Shown here one piece after another: positions 1 to 13,150 of a stretch of 64,000 nucleotides of DNA; position 1 is the stretch's first letter; each line of letters starts with the position of its first letter. This stretch comes from Globodera rostochiensis (lineage: Eukaryota; Nematoda; Chromadorea; Rhabditida; Heteroderidae). A program made the translations under genes and the position numbers. The DNA lies in the NCBI GenBank assembly GCA_018350325.1, contig JAEVLN010000002.1:3312295-3376294 (forward strand), in the 5' to 3' direction. A model generated the notes under the pieces. That model saw only the letters and a program-made list of their open reading frames with translations, was not told where the DNA came from and did not search any database.

Positions 1-3000
1 TCGGTCCGGCACTTTCTGCTTAAGCTGTTGTTGTTGTTGCGCATGGAAGTGCATTTGGGAGGAGCCGGTCGACAAGTTGGACACGTCCGAACCGTCGGAG
101 GGGCGCTTCAGCAGCCTCTTCAACCGCTGAACTTCGCTGTTGGCCCGGTCCAACTCTGAGGCAAGCATGGACTGTCTGCAAATGTTTGATGACCAAACAA
201 ATCCCATAAAAACTGGTCCGGGCTGTACACATTCGATTTAACCGCTTCCCCCGCCCCGACACACCTCTCCTTCAGCTTTTTGATGTCCGTCCTGCAGGTA
301 ACATTCTGCCTCATCAGATCGGTCTTCTCCGTCTTCAGTCTGACCACGTCCACCACCAACTCGTCTAGGCGTCTTCGTTCGGCCTCGTGCTCTTGCTCCC
401 CTGCCCCTCCTTAAATTGGATGAATCTGTACACTCTTTCTTCATTCATTTCTGTCCCCCATAATCACAATTTCTCTCCCATTTTTCACTTTTTTGGCGCG
501 TGCCATTTGTCGCCTCTTTCCGATGTTGGGCCCCTCCGGCGCTTCGTTCGTTTCCTCCGTCTCCGCCATTGCCAAGACGCATTCGGCTCCCCGATGGGGC
601 CCCATTCTGTTGGATATCGGCCGAGGACATACTCTCCTGAAGGTGATTTTGCCTTGACCTCTTCTCCCTTCCCTTCCCGCAACAAAACCATTCCGGTGTC
701 CGAGTCGTGCCCTCCTCCTCCCCGGACTCCGTCGTCCGCTTCGTTCAGCACCTCCTCCACTTCGATCTCCACATCATCCGAGTCGTCGTCGTCGTCCTCT
801 GCCTCACTTCGTCCGTTCCAATGCCTTAAGTGTTGAATGCTCGACCGAAAGGGGGCTACGTTCCCCGGAGGCGGCCGATGATGAACAGCGTAAGGGGAGG
901 AGGGGGTGGAACGGTGCTGATGATGCTGGTCGATGCAGCCGAAGGACGCCTCCAACATGGCGGAAGTGCTGCTGAAATAGGCGGTGGAATGGAAGGGAGG
1001 GGGAATTTGAGTGATTGAAATTCGGGGAGAGCGAACGGTTTGAGGATGTTGACTAGATGAACTACAGCTCGAAGTTCTTCGATTTCGAAGCCCATTCCAA
1101 AATTGAAGTCACAACAGCCCACTCACTTCCTTTCCGCCGCCTTTGCACTTCGTCCCGCGTTATTTGTACGCCATCTCAAAAAATGGTGGTGCGCGGGCGT
1201 GTGGGGCTGAACAAAGGATGGCCTGTCAAAGTGTTGACCGGACGAAGACGACGAGGAGGCGGAGGAGGACAAACGACACTCTTCCATCGGAGCTACCAGC
1301 GGTATTATCCGACCTGAATAAACCGAACATGGCGTGCTATGATCAGTCAAAAGCTGGGGGTTGGCACCCCGACCCGAAGATCCCGACTTATTGGGCCAAA
1401 AGAATTTTGCCAAATTTACAGACCCCCTCGGTCCCTGGCCAACGCTCTCCTCCATTGCTGTTGCACTCCTTCGGCCATCGGAGAAGCGGTGCTGCTGAAC
1501 TGCGAGGAGGAGCCGGATGAACTGCTAGAACACAGTGTCTCGGACAGTCGACAGCCAAGCGGCGCCTTTTCGTTGAAGCCATCGTGGCCAGACATGTGAG
1601 GCGCGCCGGATGACACGTCCTGGGACACCGACCGTGACCTGTTTATAAATGATCAAATCGATTAGCCCGTAGGGCGGACTCCTAATGAGAGTATGATTAT
1701 TTATTCGGTCATCAGAGTGATTGCCCGCCCACCTTGCACTGAACACTTTCTTCACTGAGTGGAACAGTCCCAGCGGATTCGGCCCGTTGGAGACGTTCAC
1801 GGAGCCGTTCAACTGCTGATGATGATGGCTGTGCTGCTGCTGCTGATGGTTCTGCTGATGTTTTGTTGGGTTGTCCACAGATTCCAAAAATGCCATGCCG
1901 TAGAATTGGGCACGCTCCTTTAGGTTGGAGTACAAGCCGTCCAACAGAGACGCCCGAGTGCGCTCCTGAACGCATATTTTCATTTGTCGGTTTCTGTGCC
2001 AATGTTTATATCACCCCCAATTTGGCGAATTTTTCCGCCTTATACGCCGCATTCTCCGCATTGATCAGTTTGGTCAGCAGAAAGTCCCGCAGATGGCACT
2101 TCCAAACGATGGACGAACGCGGAAGCGTTGGGCCAAAGAATGGCACGTCGTCGCGTGCGCTCATCGACACGCGGTAGCGCGTCCGGTCGGTGCCCGGCTC
2201 GATGGGATGGACGACCAAATAGGCGTGCAGAAAGCTTTAATTTTGAAACAAATAAAACTCTTTGAATTGGCTTTATTCTCTCTCACTTGCTGGCGATCAT
2301 GTCCGGACAGAACGGCGTGTTCTGCTCCTGGAACACCACCGCCACAATGTCGTTGCCGATGTGCCGTTTACGCTGCAATTGTTGCGCGTCGCCAATTGTA
2401 TAGGGCAAAAGGGTGGACACGTGGAACCTGAGAAGGGGAAAGGCCGTTGAACAGACAATTAAAGCCCCCTCCCCCCTGAACTCCCCGAACTTCCCGGTTT
2501 CCGAAATACCCTTTCTGCGCGAAAATGCATTTTAAAGCCCCCCCCCCCCCCGAAACGGACTTTGCCCGACCCCGGGGGGGCGGGCCCATTTGAATCATAA
2601 AAACACTGACATGATCTCCTTCTGCCGGAACTGCGTGTACACCGACTGCAAAATGAAGAGAAATGTTTTCGTTTTACTATAAAATACCGTAACTGTCCCC
2701 TACCGTACCTCAACACCGGTCTGTCCGTGAACGATATCCAACCCTCCACGGTAGCCGTCAAAATTACGCAACTGAACCCGGTGACCGATGACGGAGAGAA
2801 ATTCGTCAAAGGCGGAACAATTGGACGCGTCGTTGCTGAACAACTCCTCTTCGGTGATTTGGCCAAACTTTTGATATATTACACCTGAACATGGTGAACA
2901 TGGGGGAGGGAAAGGCGTCATTGGCGAGAAGCATTTCCAAATTTCAACGAATTATAGCCCCCCCCCCTCCCTTTGAGTTTCAATCAATTTTTGGGGCCTG

Positions 3001-6000
3001 AGGACTCAATCCGTCTAAACGGTTTTGCACCAAACTGACCAAATTTGTAAGTGTTGCTGATGACGTGCTCGTCGAATTGGAGGATCATTTCACTGCCCCC
3101 GGGGAATGCAATCGGATAAAAGCGTTCCACGGATATATCCTCACACAGCAACTTGGCCATTCGACTCGCGCTGGGCCGATCGGCCAGCGCCGAGGCAGGA
3201 ACGATTTCGTGGACCTAAAATTCGTTTTGTTTGGCTTTAACTCAGCGGAAGAAGCGGCGGGAGAGGGAGCAGAACTCCGTTCCCCATTCGTTTCCGGCAT
3301 TTTTAATCGAATTTTGTTGCAAATTTTCCATATTTTGTCAATTTATTTCGGAGTTCCGCCCATTCCCCTGAACAGAACACGGACAGTGCCCTGTCGAGTG
3401 CGCAAAATGATGCGGAAGTGAATTTGGCATGAAACGGTCTCTGTGCGGACACTCAACACCAACGGGCCCATCAACGGGTCCAGTCCATAAAAGTTGTGAT
3501 GTTCCTGCAAAAAGCTTGAATTAAAAGTCTCCTCAAAATGCCACGGCACTCGCGCTACGACTCAATTGAGTTAAATAAATGCTCGATAAGCCAACAAACG
3601 CGGACAGCAAGCAGTATTTTTGCGCCCTGCCCAATCAGCTGACCTTTCCCAGGAAATGGCGTCGGTAGCAGAGGGCGGTCTCGTCCGTCTCCAGCTTCAG
3701 CCTGGCACAGCTTCCGGCACCCGTCCCCTGGCCCGCTATGTGCCGTTCGTCCCCGTCCTTGCACTCGTCCGCATCGTTTTGGGCTTCGTCTTGGCCTTCG
3801 TTCGCCCCGTCCTCCTCCTTTCGTACGCCCTCCGCCCCGACCTTCCGGCACGGAAAAACTCCGTCCATCCAAAAGCCGCCCTGGGGCGGCAGCACAATTT
3901 GCGGGAAAGGGCCGCCGTTGCAAGCGATGATCTGCAAAATTGGGAATTAACTTTTTGATCGGACCGGTTTAAAATGTTTATTTTTGACTGCAACAAATCA
4001 TTTTTGTTCTTTCTCCAATTTGTTTTTGGTCATTTTGATCCCTTCCAGGCTTTTAAACCTGTTTTATAGAGTCTCGGGAGAAGCACCGACTCGCCGCCAA
4101 TTCTCGTCTTGCGCGAAAGGATGCGGCGGATGGAATCGACGCATCGGTGACGGACTTCTGCAAGCGAAGTGATTAGACTGATCAGAATGTTTTGGCACCG
4201 ATCAGTTGGGAAGGAAGTCAATTTCGCTCGGGGCGAATGCACTCGTACTAATTGATCCGACAAAGTGATCAGTCAAAAGTCAATCGGACATTTGCACCAC
4301 TCAATCACACAATTCACAACAAGCATCATCAACCAGCACAAAACATTGATGGGATAAAACCGGCAGTGGACATGGAGGGGAGACATTTGGGGACGGAGAC
4401 TGATCAGTCTCCAAAATGTGATGATCGCCGATTGGAATGGAATGGAAGTGGTGGGTAACACGGCACGGGAGAGGGGGGGGGGATCAAATCTCGGATGATT
4501 CCCGACGCAAAAGAGAGAGAAAGAAGAACCGGCCACCCCCATCATTCATTATCGCATCGATCAGAACCACTCCATGCATCAATTAATTCATATTAATTAA
4601 TAACTTTTCACCCCTGCGGCAAACCGGTTCCGGAATGAATCGGCACGGAAAGATGTGCCAGAACGGCCCGGCCCGACTTACGTTCTCTTCCAGTGACACA
4701 AATTGTTCTTGCTGAGCCCGTCGATAGCTGTCATTGTTGTTTGTGGCTTTTGGCGCCATTTTTGGCGACAAGTGCTGTGTTTGGCACACAATAAATGCGG
4801 CGGTTGAACAGCTCGGACCCGCATAATCGTGGTGCCCCGTCTGCTGCTGTTTCTGTTCCGCCCCCATCATGCCAATGCCAACTCTGGTTGCTTCAGCATC
4901 ACTTGGCTTTGTACGGTGCCGTCTCAACAGTCTGCCAAGGAGGGACTTCATCCTGGGCGGGCGCTGTTGACCAACTGCTGAAGCTGAGAGGAGATATCCA
5001 TGAACAGATGATGAACCCCTCCGGGGAGATGACGGCGGTGGTGGTGATCCATGCTCTTCTGCTTTCTTCCGGAAGATCGACTCTCTTTCTTCGGCATTCT
5101 TTCGAAAGAATGATGCCGTCGTTGTCGTCGTCGTCGTTGCTTCTAAGTTTTCGCAAGCGCTGTATGTGCTTGTCAATTTGCGCAAAATTGGCCCAATGGA
5201 AAGGAAAGAGTGCCGTCTTTTGGTCCTTTCCATTTTGGCATTTGCTTCTGGAAAATTGTCTTCATTGTCACTGATCGGCATTTTCAGATGAGTGCCGATC
5301 AGTCTCCGACCATTGTCCATCATCAGAAGGCAATGCGCACATCGCCGTCCGATTTGGTGGCAGTCCAAACATTTTTCTGTTTCAGTTTCCCCCGTGCCCT
5401 CCTCCGTGCCGTCCCCCAGTGTTTTCTGCTGCTGCTGCTGTTGCTGCTGCAGTCTCTTCCGTTCAATCGCTGCCGGACAGCCGTTGCCGGAGGCTGCCCC
5501 TCCCCAACGTCCGCTCGTCCGTCCCCTCGAGCGAAGCCTCACCGCCTGCACTCGCGCCTCGAACTCTTCGCACGACAACAGCCGCTCTGTCGGCACGTAT
5601 TGTTGCTGCTGTAGTTCTTCTGCAAGAGTTGTAGCATCAGCTGTTGTTGTTGTTGTTCCACTGTTCATCCGAGTACTGCTCCAATTTGCTGTTCTCGTAG
5701 TTCCTTCTACATTTTCTGCACAACCATTTTGTGCCGTTGAATTGGCGTTGTACAGCTTCTCAACGCTGACTTTAGCTGTTGTTGGAAGTTGGTAGAAAGG
5801 TACGACAACACGACGCCGAAGAACGGGCGGTTGGGGAGGAACGGGGGGACTCGGCACAGAATGAGACGACGGCCTTTGGCTCATCGGAGGGGAATTTGAA
5901 GCTGTTTCAGCAACAGCAGAACGTCGCTGACTTTGTACGCAAACTTTTGGGGCATCGCTTTGCCACCTCTTCCCTCGCTCCGAATACATTGTGACCGGTC

Positions 6001-9000
6001 TCGTAAGAACGCGTTCCGATGGCATCCATCGAATGCCGCCCAATTCGGGTGGCATCTCGGAAATGCGACGGAGTCGGATCAGTTCAACGGACACCGCCAT
6101 TGCGGGAAAGTTGGAGTGCTTGAACAATCGTTTTTGAAAAATTTGGTGCCAATTCGAACTGATGTAAACACTTTGTACTGAGGACGGGGAAAGGAGTGAA
6201 TGGAGAAGAAGAGATCGGAGGGGGGGGGGGAGGGCGGGATCGGGAGGGGGGGGGGTGAGGGGGGAGAGGGGGGGGGATCGGGAAGGGAGGGGAGGGGAGG
6301 GGGGAGGGGGGGGGAAGATCACGCGAATTGTGCGCGAATTGGACGAGTCGAGGATCAGCAGGGATTGTTCACCCGCCGGCGGATTGCGCCATTCTGCTAT
6401 TTTAATCGTTGTTAACCAACCGCCCGGATTGGGTGGTAGGAGAAGAAAAAGTCGAAACGATGGATTTGGGAGGATGGGAAAGTGAATGTTTTTTGAGGGG
6501 TTAGTTGGGAAGAAGAGATTATCCCCTCGGGGGGTGCATAAAATCTGAATGAAATGGCGAAGAAAGGAAAAGGGGGGGGGGGAGTTATTCTCAGTCCCCC
6601 ACCTAAAAGCATAAAAGCAGCAACAAAACCCCCGAGGGGGGGGGGACAGACCGTCGTCAGGTGTCAATAATGAAATGACACTGTCAACAGTCAAAAATTG
6701 TAGCCTCGAGCGTAATTGTGGCGAACGGAGGAGGGAAATAAATTGGAGGGGGGGGGGGAAGGAGTGAAGGTGTTGTTGGTTTGGTTGTGGTTGAGTTGTG
6801 GCTGCTCACACCGTCGTCTCTCCATCGAATTTGCACCAATCACAAAAACGACGACGACGACACCCGCCGCCGCCCCCGGGGGAATGGAACGGACGGACGG
6901 AGGTTGGGGGGGGGATGGCCTTCAGAGAAAAATGCAAAATATGGAATGGATGCGATGGATCGGTGGGGGTGCGGGGAGGGGGGGGGGTAAGTGAAATGAA
7001 ATGAAGGTGATGAGGGAGGGGAGAGGGGGGAGGACGGGGGGGGGAGGGGGGGGGAGGAGGGAGGAGGGGGGGGGAGGGGGGGGGGAGGGAGGGGGGGGGA
7101 GGGGGGGGACGGAGGGGGGGGGACGGAGGGGGGGGGGGAGGACGGGGGGGGGGAGGGGGGGGGGAGGAGGGGGAGGGAGGGAGGGGGGGAAGAGGGGGGG
7201 GGAGGGGGGGGGAAGGAGGGGGGGACGGGGGGGGGGAGAGGGGGGAGGAGGGGGAGGGAGGGGGAAGGAGAGAGGGAGGAGGGGGAGGGAGGGGGGGGGG
7301 GGAGGGGGGGGGAAGGAGGGGGGGGGACGGGGGGGGGACGAATTAGGGACTAATGTGTCATTTAGACAGACGCGAGTGGGGAAGACGCAAAGGCCGCGGC
7401 TTCCATCGATCATTCGCGCGCGTTTTGTCTTGCGACAGACAAAGTATTAATTGTTACTTAATATGCAAATGAGCGGCTGAATTAATGATCGATTAATTGT
7501 GAGGGAACAAAATGAATGACTCACTACCAAAAAAAACAGAGCTCGAGACCGAGAACGAAGGCCAAGAGGTCGAGAACCAAAAGCCATCGGCCAAAAGTCT
7601 TTTTTTGTGGTCGGAGGGGCAAAAGAACGCCGGGGGGGGGGCGCATGAAAAGAGATGGAAGACAAAAGGCTGCTGACAAATTAGGATTAATTAATCGCTC
7701 TTTATGAGAGCAATTGCACGACGAGAAGCAAAAAACAAAATTATGGGGACATTTTTGAACGGAAAATGGAAAAATCGGAAGAAAATGGGAAATATTTTTA
7801 TTTAAAGTCTCAAAGTGCACCCAAAAAGAAACAATTTGAAAATGTAAAAATATTTTGACCCAAATTTGCGATCGCAGATTTGGGCAACTCATTCCTTACC
7901 AAATAGCTCAACTCTCTCATGATCATAAATTGTTTTCTTCCGATTCAGATCAAAAGTGATCGGACGATTTCAAAGCAGTTAAAACCCGTAAGCAGAAGAA
8001 ATGCGCCCAAATTTGGCGATTTACGCTTGGGGGGGGGGGTCATTAGAATGAATGAATGTGGGGGAGGGGAGGGGGGGGGGGGTGGCGATTGAACTGGATT
8101 AAAAGTGGGGGTTTTTTTGATGGGACTTCGTAAGATGGATGGGCTGGGTCGGGAGGGAGGGAGGGGAGGGGACTGAGTTGATCTGCAAATCCGCGCGATC
8201 GTGGGTGGTGGGGTGGTGGTGGGGGAGGGTAGGCGATCGGGATCAGCGGGAGGGGGGGGGGATACGATGGATTTCTGGGTGGGAGGGAAATTATTAGCGC
8301 CCGGGGCAAAACCGATGATTTGATTGACATTAAAAAGACTAATTGCCTTTGCGGTGATAAAATATTTGGTGGTGGTCCGGGGAAATTAATAAAATGAAAT
8401 GGGGAAGGCAAAAGTGTCGGGAGGGGGGGGGGGGAGGGGAGAAGGTTACCAAATTAAAATTTCGCGAATTCCTTTTTTCGGTTATTTAATGTTTATTTGA
8501 AATTGGCTAATGCGCAGCCGTTTGGCCTAAGCTGTCGCAAATGATTTTGCCCGCAAGGGAAGAAGAAATGTGAGAAGGGCGTCTTGGGCCGCTGAACTCC
8601 GACCTGACGGCGATTTATTTGTGTGTTCTGAGTTCTCGAGAGGTACACAAACACAAAACAATAACAACAGAAGACAGAAGAAGAAGAGGGGAGAAAGAAA
8701 CAAGGGAAAGAGCAGAGACCCCCCAGGGGAGGAAGAAGGAGAAGGGCGGGGGGGGGGGATGAACGCTGCAGCGATGAACCAGTTTCATCCGACGAGTTTA
8801 GCGGGGGGTGGGGGCAAAGGTAAAAAAGGTGAAAAGTGAAGGGAATATGGGGGGAGATAGATGAAGAGAAGTGGAGGGGGAGGGGGGTTGGGGGTGAATG
8901 ACGACGGGGATGAGGCCGGGGGGTTAATGACGACGGGGATGGGGCCGGGGGGGAAATGACGACGGGGATGAGGCCGGGGGGGGGGAAATGACGATGGGGA

Positions 9001-10796
9001 TGGGGCCGGGGGGGAAATGACGATGGGGACGGGGATGGAGCCGGGGGGAGGGGGGGGGGACGACAGGATGGAGCCGGGGGCTGGGGGGAGGGGGGGGGGG
9101 GGTGAAGAACTTTGGATGGCGCTGTAAATCATTCTCCGACACAAGAAAAAGGTCGGATGGGTGGCGCCAATTGATGGCAGAGGCGCCAATGAAGCCGAAA
9201 GGGTGGCACGGAGACTTGGGATGAGAAGGGACAGACGAAGAAGAAGCGACCCCCCAGGGGAGGGGGAGAAGAGTCATTCATCCGGATGGAACTTAAGGAT
9301 GGGGGGGGGGTAGAGTGAGGGTCTTCAGACCATCCTTTGGGAGGGGAAGGAACAGTGAAGATCTTCATCCTTTGGGGCGGGGGGAGGAGGGATCTTCCCA
9401 CCATCCTTTGGGGGGGGGGGGAAGAGTGGGGATCTTCACACTATCCTTACCATTCACCTCCCAATCCTCTCATCCTCTTAATACAGAGCAGAAGTGGCGG
9501 CTGTTCTTCTTCCTCTTCATCGGCTTCTGCCCATTGTGTCGTCATGATAAAATGATCATCATCAGATCACCTCATCCAATCCAATCAACCCAATCCTGCA
9601 ACTTGTCCCCTCCCCCCCCCCCCCCCCCCCCCCACCGCCGTCCATTCCCATCCCATCTTTGTTTATGCGCGCGGCGGTTACCACCCTTTATTCCACAATT
9701 CTCCCCAATTTCCCGCCTTTTTCTTCCGCATTTTGCACACGCGGGAGAATGGACGAAAAGCCATTGGAAGAGGGGGGAGGGGGGGGGGAGGACGAATAAA
9801 CAAATTAGGGATTGGATGGGATGAGTTGTGAGAGACGGATGAAGGAAGAGATGAGTTGTGAGAGACGGATGAAGGAAGAGATGAGTTGTGAGGGACGGAT
9901 GAAGGAAGTCGGGATTGGATGGATGGGTAAAGATTGAGGGAAAGTGATTTAAAGGGGCCAAAAGGGTGTGTCGGGTCTCGAGAGAAAAGAACGGTCGGTG
10001 CTCGGAGGCACTGACGTGGGAGAAGAATCGCCCGATCTGATCTGATAACATCTGACAGCAGAAGAATTGAGTTGGTTGGCTTGCTGCTGCGTTCAAATTA
10101 GAGGGACATTTTCGCTGCCCGCGGGGGATGGATGGACTGCCAAATTGAAATGGGCGAGTCGCCTGTCACATTATCCATTATAATTTGCAAGAACCCCGGA
10201 GGGGGGGGGGGGGGAGGGGATCAGAATGATCTGTGCTCCTTTCGTTCCTTTTTAGTCCAAAAGGCCCCAAAGTTCAGGGTAAGGCGCACCTTCCGGCAGC
10301 CCAAAACAAAAACTACGCTCACAAAAACCCGTTTCTGACCTTGCAAACCAGAACATGAAGTTCACAACCTCATCAATCACTGTCACATTCGAATTCGTCG
10401 TCAACGTTCGAAATAATACGAGACGACAAACGAACTCCAAGTGGCAACCGGATCGGCGGATCACTTTTCGACTGATCAGTCTGCCCAGATCACTCTCACT
10501 GTTTTTGACTGATCAGTCTGCCCAGATCACTCTCACTGTTTTCGACTGATCACTTTGACCGGATCACTCTCATTATTTTCGACTGATCGGGCCATCGCCT
10601 TTCAAATTAAGAAATTTGCCTGATTTCGTCCCTTTCCGGATGGCATTTCACATCGCTGGTCGTCCATCCGCTGACTTTGCATTTTTTCCAACAGTGAAAG
10701 AAAGTCCGTCGTGCCCTGAAGGAGTTTAGTTTTGGAATTAATTTTTGCGTTAAAATTGGTCGCTCGTAGCGACCAAAGACCAGAGACTTCTTTCAT
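1..10796 (-). CDS. RAP1GAP: RAP1GAP-type Rap GTPase-activating protein, 3' end outside window
   Basis: Stimulates GTP hydrolysis on Rap small GTPases. Exons read on the minus strand: 10715-10620 (GoLoco motif [15 protein letters not shown], the Galpha-i/o-binding element), 3931-3644, 3504-3385, 3214-3040, 2884-2709, 2645-2611, 2427-2287, 2234-2015, 1965-1733, 1638-1420, 971-about 633, about 405-265 and 175-1. Splice phases agree at most of these joins; the join into the exon near 405 is unresolved. Family hallmarks are [37 protein letters not shown], and QRKRHIGND with the catalytic asparagine thumb, then DVPFFGP and [12 protein letters not shown]. After the GAP domain come a Gln/His-rich linker, Ser-rich and acidic segments, and a heptad-like coiled coil ([31 protein letters not shown]) that recalls SIPA1 more than human RAP1GAP. 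The GoLoco exon has an open frame back to an ATG at 10796. Its 3' side has no usable GT, so a GC donor (AATCAG|GCAAAT) is inferred. Family call very secure; N-terminus less so. Confidence 0.93.
4682..6100 (-). CDS. Likely alternative first coding exon of the RapGAP gene
   Basis: A long open exon of about 473 codons from ATG at 6100 to a consensus donor (GAGAAC|GTAAGT) at 4681. It ends in phase 0 and the next RapGAP exon (3931) starts in phase 0, so it can join directly upstream of the segment [16 protein letters not shown], bypassing the GoLoco exon. The protein is low complexity: Pro/Ser-rich stretches, a Gln run near the middle, Thr and Arg-rich patches, a small Cys/His cluster ([14 protein letters not shown]), and FVSLEEN at the end, which resembles the sequence preceding the GAP domain in other RapGAPs. 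No domain is recognised. It could also be an internal exon of a longer isoform. The frame stays open to 6694, but the stretch upstream of 6100 is Pro/Ser low complexity and probably noncoding. Confidence 0.55.
7001..7345. repeat. Near-pure polypurine G/GA tract
   Basis: About 345 bp composed almost entirely of G with isolated A or GA and few C. Because the host gene is read on the minus strand, the RNA copy is C/U-rich. The strand shown can form G-quadruplexes and its complement i-motifs; H-DNA is also possible. Array length is probably unreliable in the assembly. Confidence 0.85.
8880..9110. repeat. G-rich minisatellite, unit about 27 bp
   Basis: Roughly seven degenerate copies of a unit of the form AATGACGACGGGGATGAGGCCGGGG followed by a variable G-run. 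Copies differ mostly in G-run length and in GACGACGG versus GACGATGG. It lies in the long RapGAP intron. Confidence 0.8.
9818..9910. repeat. Three tandem copies of a 30-bp unit
   Basis: The unit reads GATGAGTTGTGAGAGACGGA plus TGAAGGAAGA. Three almost identical copies lie in the long RapGAP intron. No coding potential is apparent. Confidence 0.8.
10455..10590. repeat. Three tandem copies of a unit of about 36 bp beside the GoLoco exon
   Basis: The unit contains CGACTGATCAGTCTGCCCAG then ATCACTCTCACTGTTTT. The third copy is diverged. The array ends about 30 bp downstream (in the sense direction) of the GoLoco exon, close to its inferred donor. The palindrome TGATCA recurs here and elsewhere in the intron. 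Confidence 0.75.
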
Positions 10797-11214
10797 CGTT
10801 GCCGACAAAGTGAACAGTCGGAGGTTTTGGTCAAAGTGATTTTGTTCGTTTTGCTGCAGATGATGCCGATCAATGGCCCGTGGAGTGCCACTGGTCGAAT
10901 TTCGCCTTAAGGGGAAGATTCAATTGATTTGTTAAATGCCATCAGTTACCTATTTAAGTTTGATCAGTTATAGGGGGATATAGCACTACTCAAATTCACG
11001 CTTACCGGATGATTTTCGGATTTTTGTTCTATCCCCTTAAGGAAGTCCCGAAAAGAATCCAACAATTTTCATTTCAAGTGCAATTCTATGGGCGATTTGA
11101 GAATTGGGGGAGAAGAAACCCCCGCTGAGCTTAGAGACATTTCTACGACCCGCCGCCGGTAAAGAATTGTGTGGGGGGGGGGTAATCCGCTCAGCCGGCG
11201 GAACTCATTTAAAG

Positions 11215-11365
11215 GAGGGAATATTGGGGGGGGGGGGTGGGGGGGGGAATCATTGGGGGGGAGGGGGGTGGGGGGGGAATCTTGGGGGGGGTGGGGGGGG
11301 GGAAGGAATCATTGGGGGGGAGGGGGGTGGGGGGGGAATCATTGGGGGGGGGGAGCGGGGGAAGG
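11215..11365. repeat. G-rich tandem array, unit about 34 bp
   Basis: Four to five copies of GGAATCATTGGGGGGGAGGG plus a further G-run with T. It lies in a RapGAP intron or upstream region. Open frames through it are Gly- or Pro-rich and judged noncoding. Confidence 0.75.
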
Positions 11366-11986
11366 AATTCGACGAGCCGATTCCGCCCGCAGCTTGACCC
11401 CCGCGATCGGAGCCAATTGAGGGAATCTTTCCAATAGCTATGCTTTTTCTTCTCTTCCGCTTCTTCTCCCTCCTCAATTCTTTCATTACCCCCCCCCCCC
11501 CCGCCCCCACCGTTTGGCCATCCCCCAAGGCGGCATAATAAATCTCTTCCGTTGGCGATGAGGGGAAAAGGAATAATGGACGGACAGATGGAATTATGGA
11601 CACGGCCACATTTCCCCCCAATGGGTCGACCTGTTTTGAGAGTCGGCCAGCAGTTTTGCCGCCATTGGGAAGTGGCGGAGTCATTCATTCGTCGTTCTTC
11701 ACCACCCATCCCCCCCCCTACACGACCATCCGGTGGATAATCACCCCCCCCCCCCACATAAACGGGTGCCCCCCCACTCATCCGGCAGATAATCCTTCCA
11801 CATCCTCTCCTCTGCCTGCTTAAATCTCTCCAAAGTCAAACGAGAATGGAATCGATTTCAGGGACGGGTGACGGTGATACTGAAGTTGGTCGGATGCGTA
11901 AAACAAAACAGTCTCGACGTTTACGTTTTTACATCTCTCAGTCTCGGTTCAGTGATTTCTCTCGAACCTCCGCTGGGTCCCTCACC

Positions 11987-12240
11987 TTCCGGCACCGCCA
12001 AGCCAATGCTGGCACTTTCGGGACAACCGCCGCATCACAACCGGCGACCTTGCGCCAACGCTGGGGGAGGAGTTGCAGCCCAATTGACCCCTCTCCCCGA
12101 GCAGTTCGAGCCGACTGTTGGTCTGCTGACGGCGCAAAAAACGCCGTTGATGGCCATGACCATCATTATCGCCGCCGCCGCCGTTGATGCCGACTTTGGA
12201 GAAGCGGAAGAGCGGAGGGATTGACATTGACTGATCTGAC
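11987..12240 (-). CDS. Possible 5' exon upstream of the GoLoco exon
   Basis: The minus strand is open over this interval and ends in a consensus donor (CCGGAAG|GTGAGG). One frame reaches the donor in phase 0, which would join the phase-0 GoLoco exon at 10715. Another frame has an ATG near 12222 but ends in phase 2 and would not fit that join. Composition is less G-tract-rich than the surroundings. Assignment to the RapGAP gene is inference from strand and phase only. Confidence 0.3.
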
Positions 12241-12959
12241 GATGATGAATTGAATTGATGGGCATGCAAAGATGGATGAGATGATGAAAATGAATGCAGG
12301 AGGAAGGAGAAGACGGGAGGGGGGGGGAGGGGGACAGAAAGAAAGCTCTGTTGATGGAGAGCGAAGAAAGTGTGTTAAGGTGGCTGGCTGATGGGAAAGG
12401 GTTGGGGGAGGGGGGGGGATATGGGAAAATGGATGGGCTCGAAGATGAGGGGGGAGGGGGGGATGGACCACAAAAATTGGGGGAAGGAATATGCGCGAAA
12501 GAAGCAAAGTGAAGTAAGTTGGGAGGCAATGTTAATGAGGGGGGGGGTGATCGGGGAATGGACTGATTGGTGATGATGATGTTGATCACCGGGGAGAGAA
12601 GAGAAGTCGTGCCGGAAGGGCCGCAGAATTTAGAGGGGGGGGGGGGGTTTGGAGTTTGGCTGACTGTTGTTTAAAGTGAGTAAGTGATCAGAGAGTGATC
12701 AGCCTCTTCCAATCGTTTGGAGCTGGCAAACGGAGTGAAGGAAAGGGAAAGGTCGCCGTCGTTGTCTCATCGTGTCCCCCCCCCCCCCGTCACGTCAGTG
12801 AGAAGAGTCCCACCATCCGTCAGTCAGTCGTCGGTCCCTGCCATCCATCGATGTTTGTCATGGGCTCAATTGATCGGAGGGGGGGGGGGGGGGGGAGAAC
12901 GCCAGAAAATGGATGAAGACGACGAAGATGAGAGGGGAAGTGGGGGAGGCAGGGGGCGA

Positions 12960-13150
12960 GAAAGTGCGTCCGATCAGCCCGCCACTCTTTCGGCGGCAGG
13001 CCCAACCTCAAAACTCTTCCCCAACTCCCAAAACATTTTGCCAAACCCAACCAGCAGCCACAACAACAGAAGAAGCCTAAAGCCCCTAAACAGTTGCCGC
13101 CCCCCCCCAGCAAAGTGTCTTCAAGTTCGGCCGGCTGCTGGAAGGAATAA
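12960..13150 (+). CDS. Possible plus-strand terminal exon, unrecognised
   Basis: An open plus-strand frame runs through a Lys/Gln/Pro-rich stretch (QQPQQQKKPKAPKQLPPPP, then SKVSSSSAGCWKE) to a TAA at 13148. The residue usage looks more protein-like than nearby frames. No upstream exon, start or family could be assigned, and it lies antisense to possible RapGAP introns. It may be chance. Confidence 0.2.

Larger units (their letters stand above)
6101..10619. other. Long RapGAP intron, G-rich simple sequence
   Basis: No convincing exon is seen. The segment is dominated by G-runs of 8-14 broken by GA steps (6215-6320, 7000-7345), with smaller purine arrays at 8040-8440, 8700-9110, 9300-9430 and 9770-9800. 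AT-rich unique sequence lies between 7350 and 8000. Open frames here encode only Pro/Ser or Gly/Arg low complexity and are read as artefacts of the base composition. Confidence 0.6.

Noticed and set aside
1143..1620. Plus-strand open frames over the RapGAP 3' exons
   Set aside because: The minus strand carries phase-consistent exons matching the RapGAP family there; the plus frames are shadows.
6922..7450. Gly/Arg and Pro-rich open frames on both strands at 7.0-7.4 kb
   Set aside because: Pure G/GA simple sequence keeps all frames open; there is no unique coding content.
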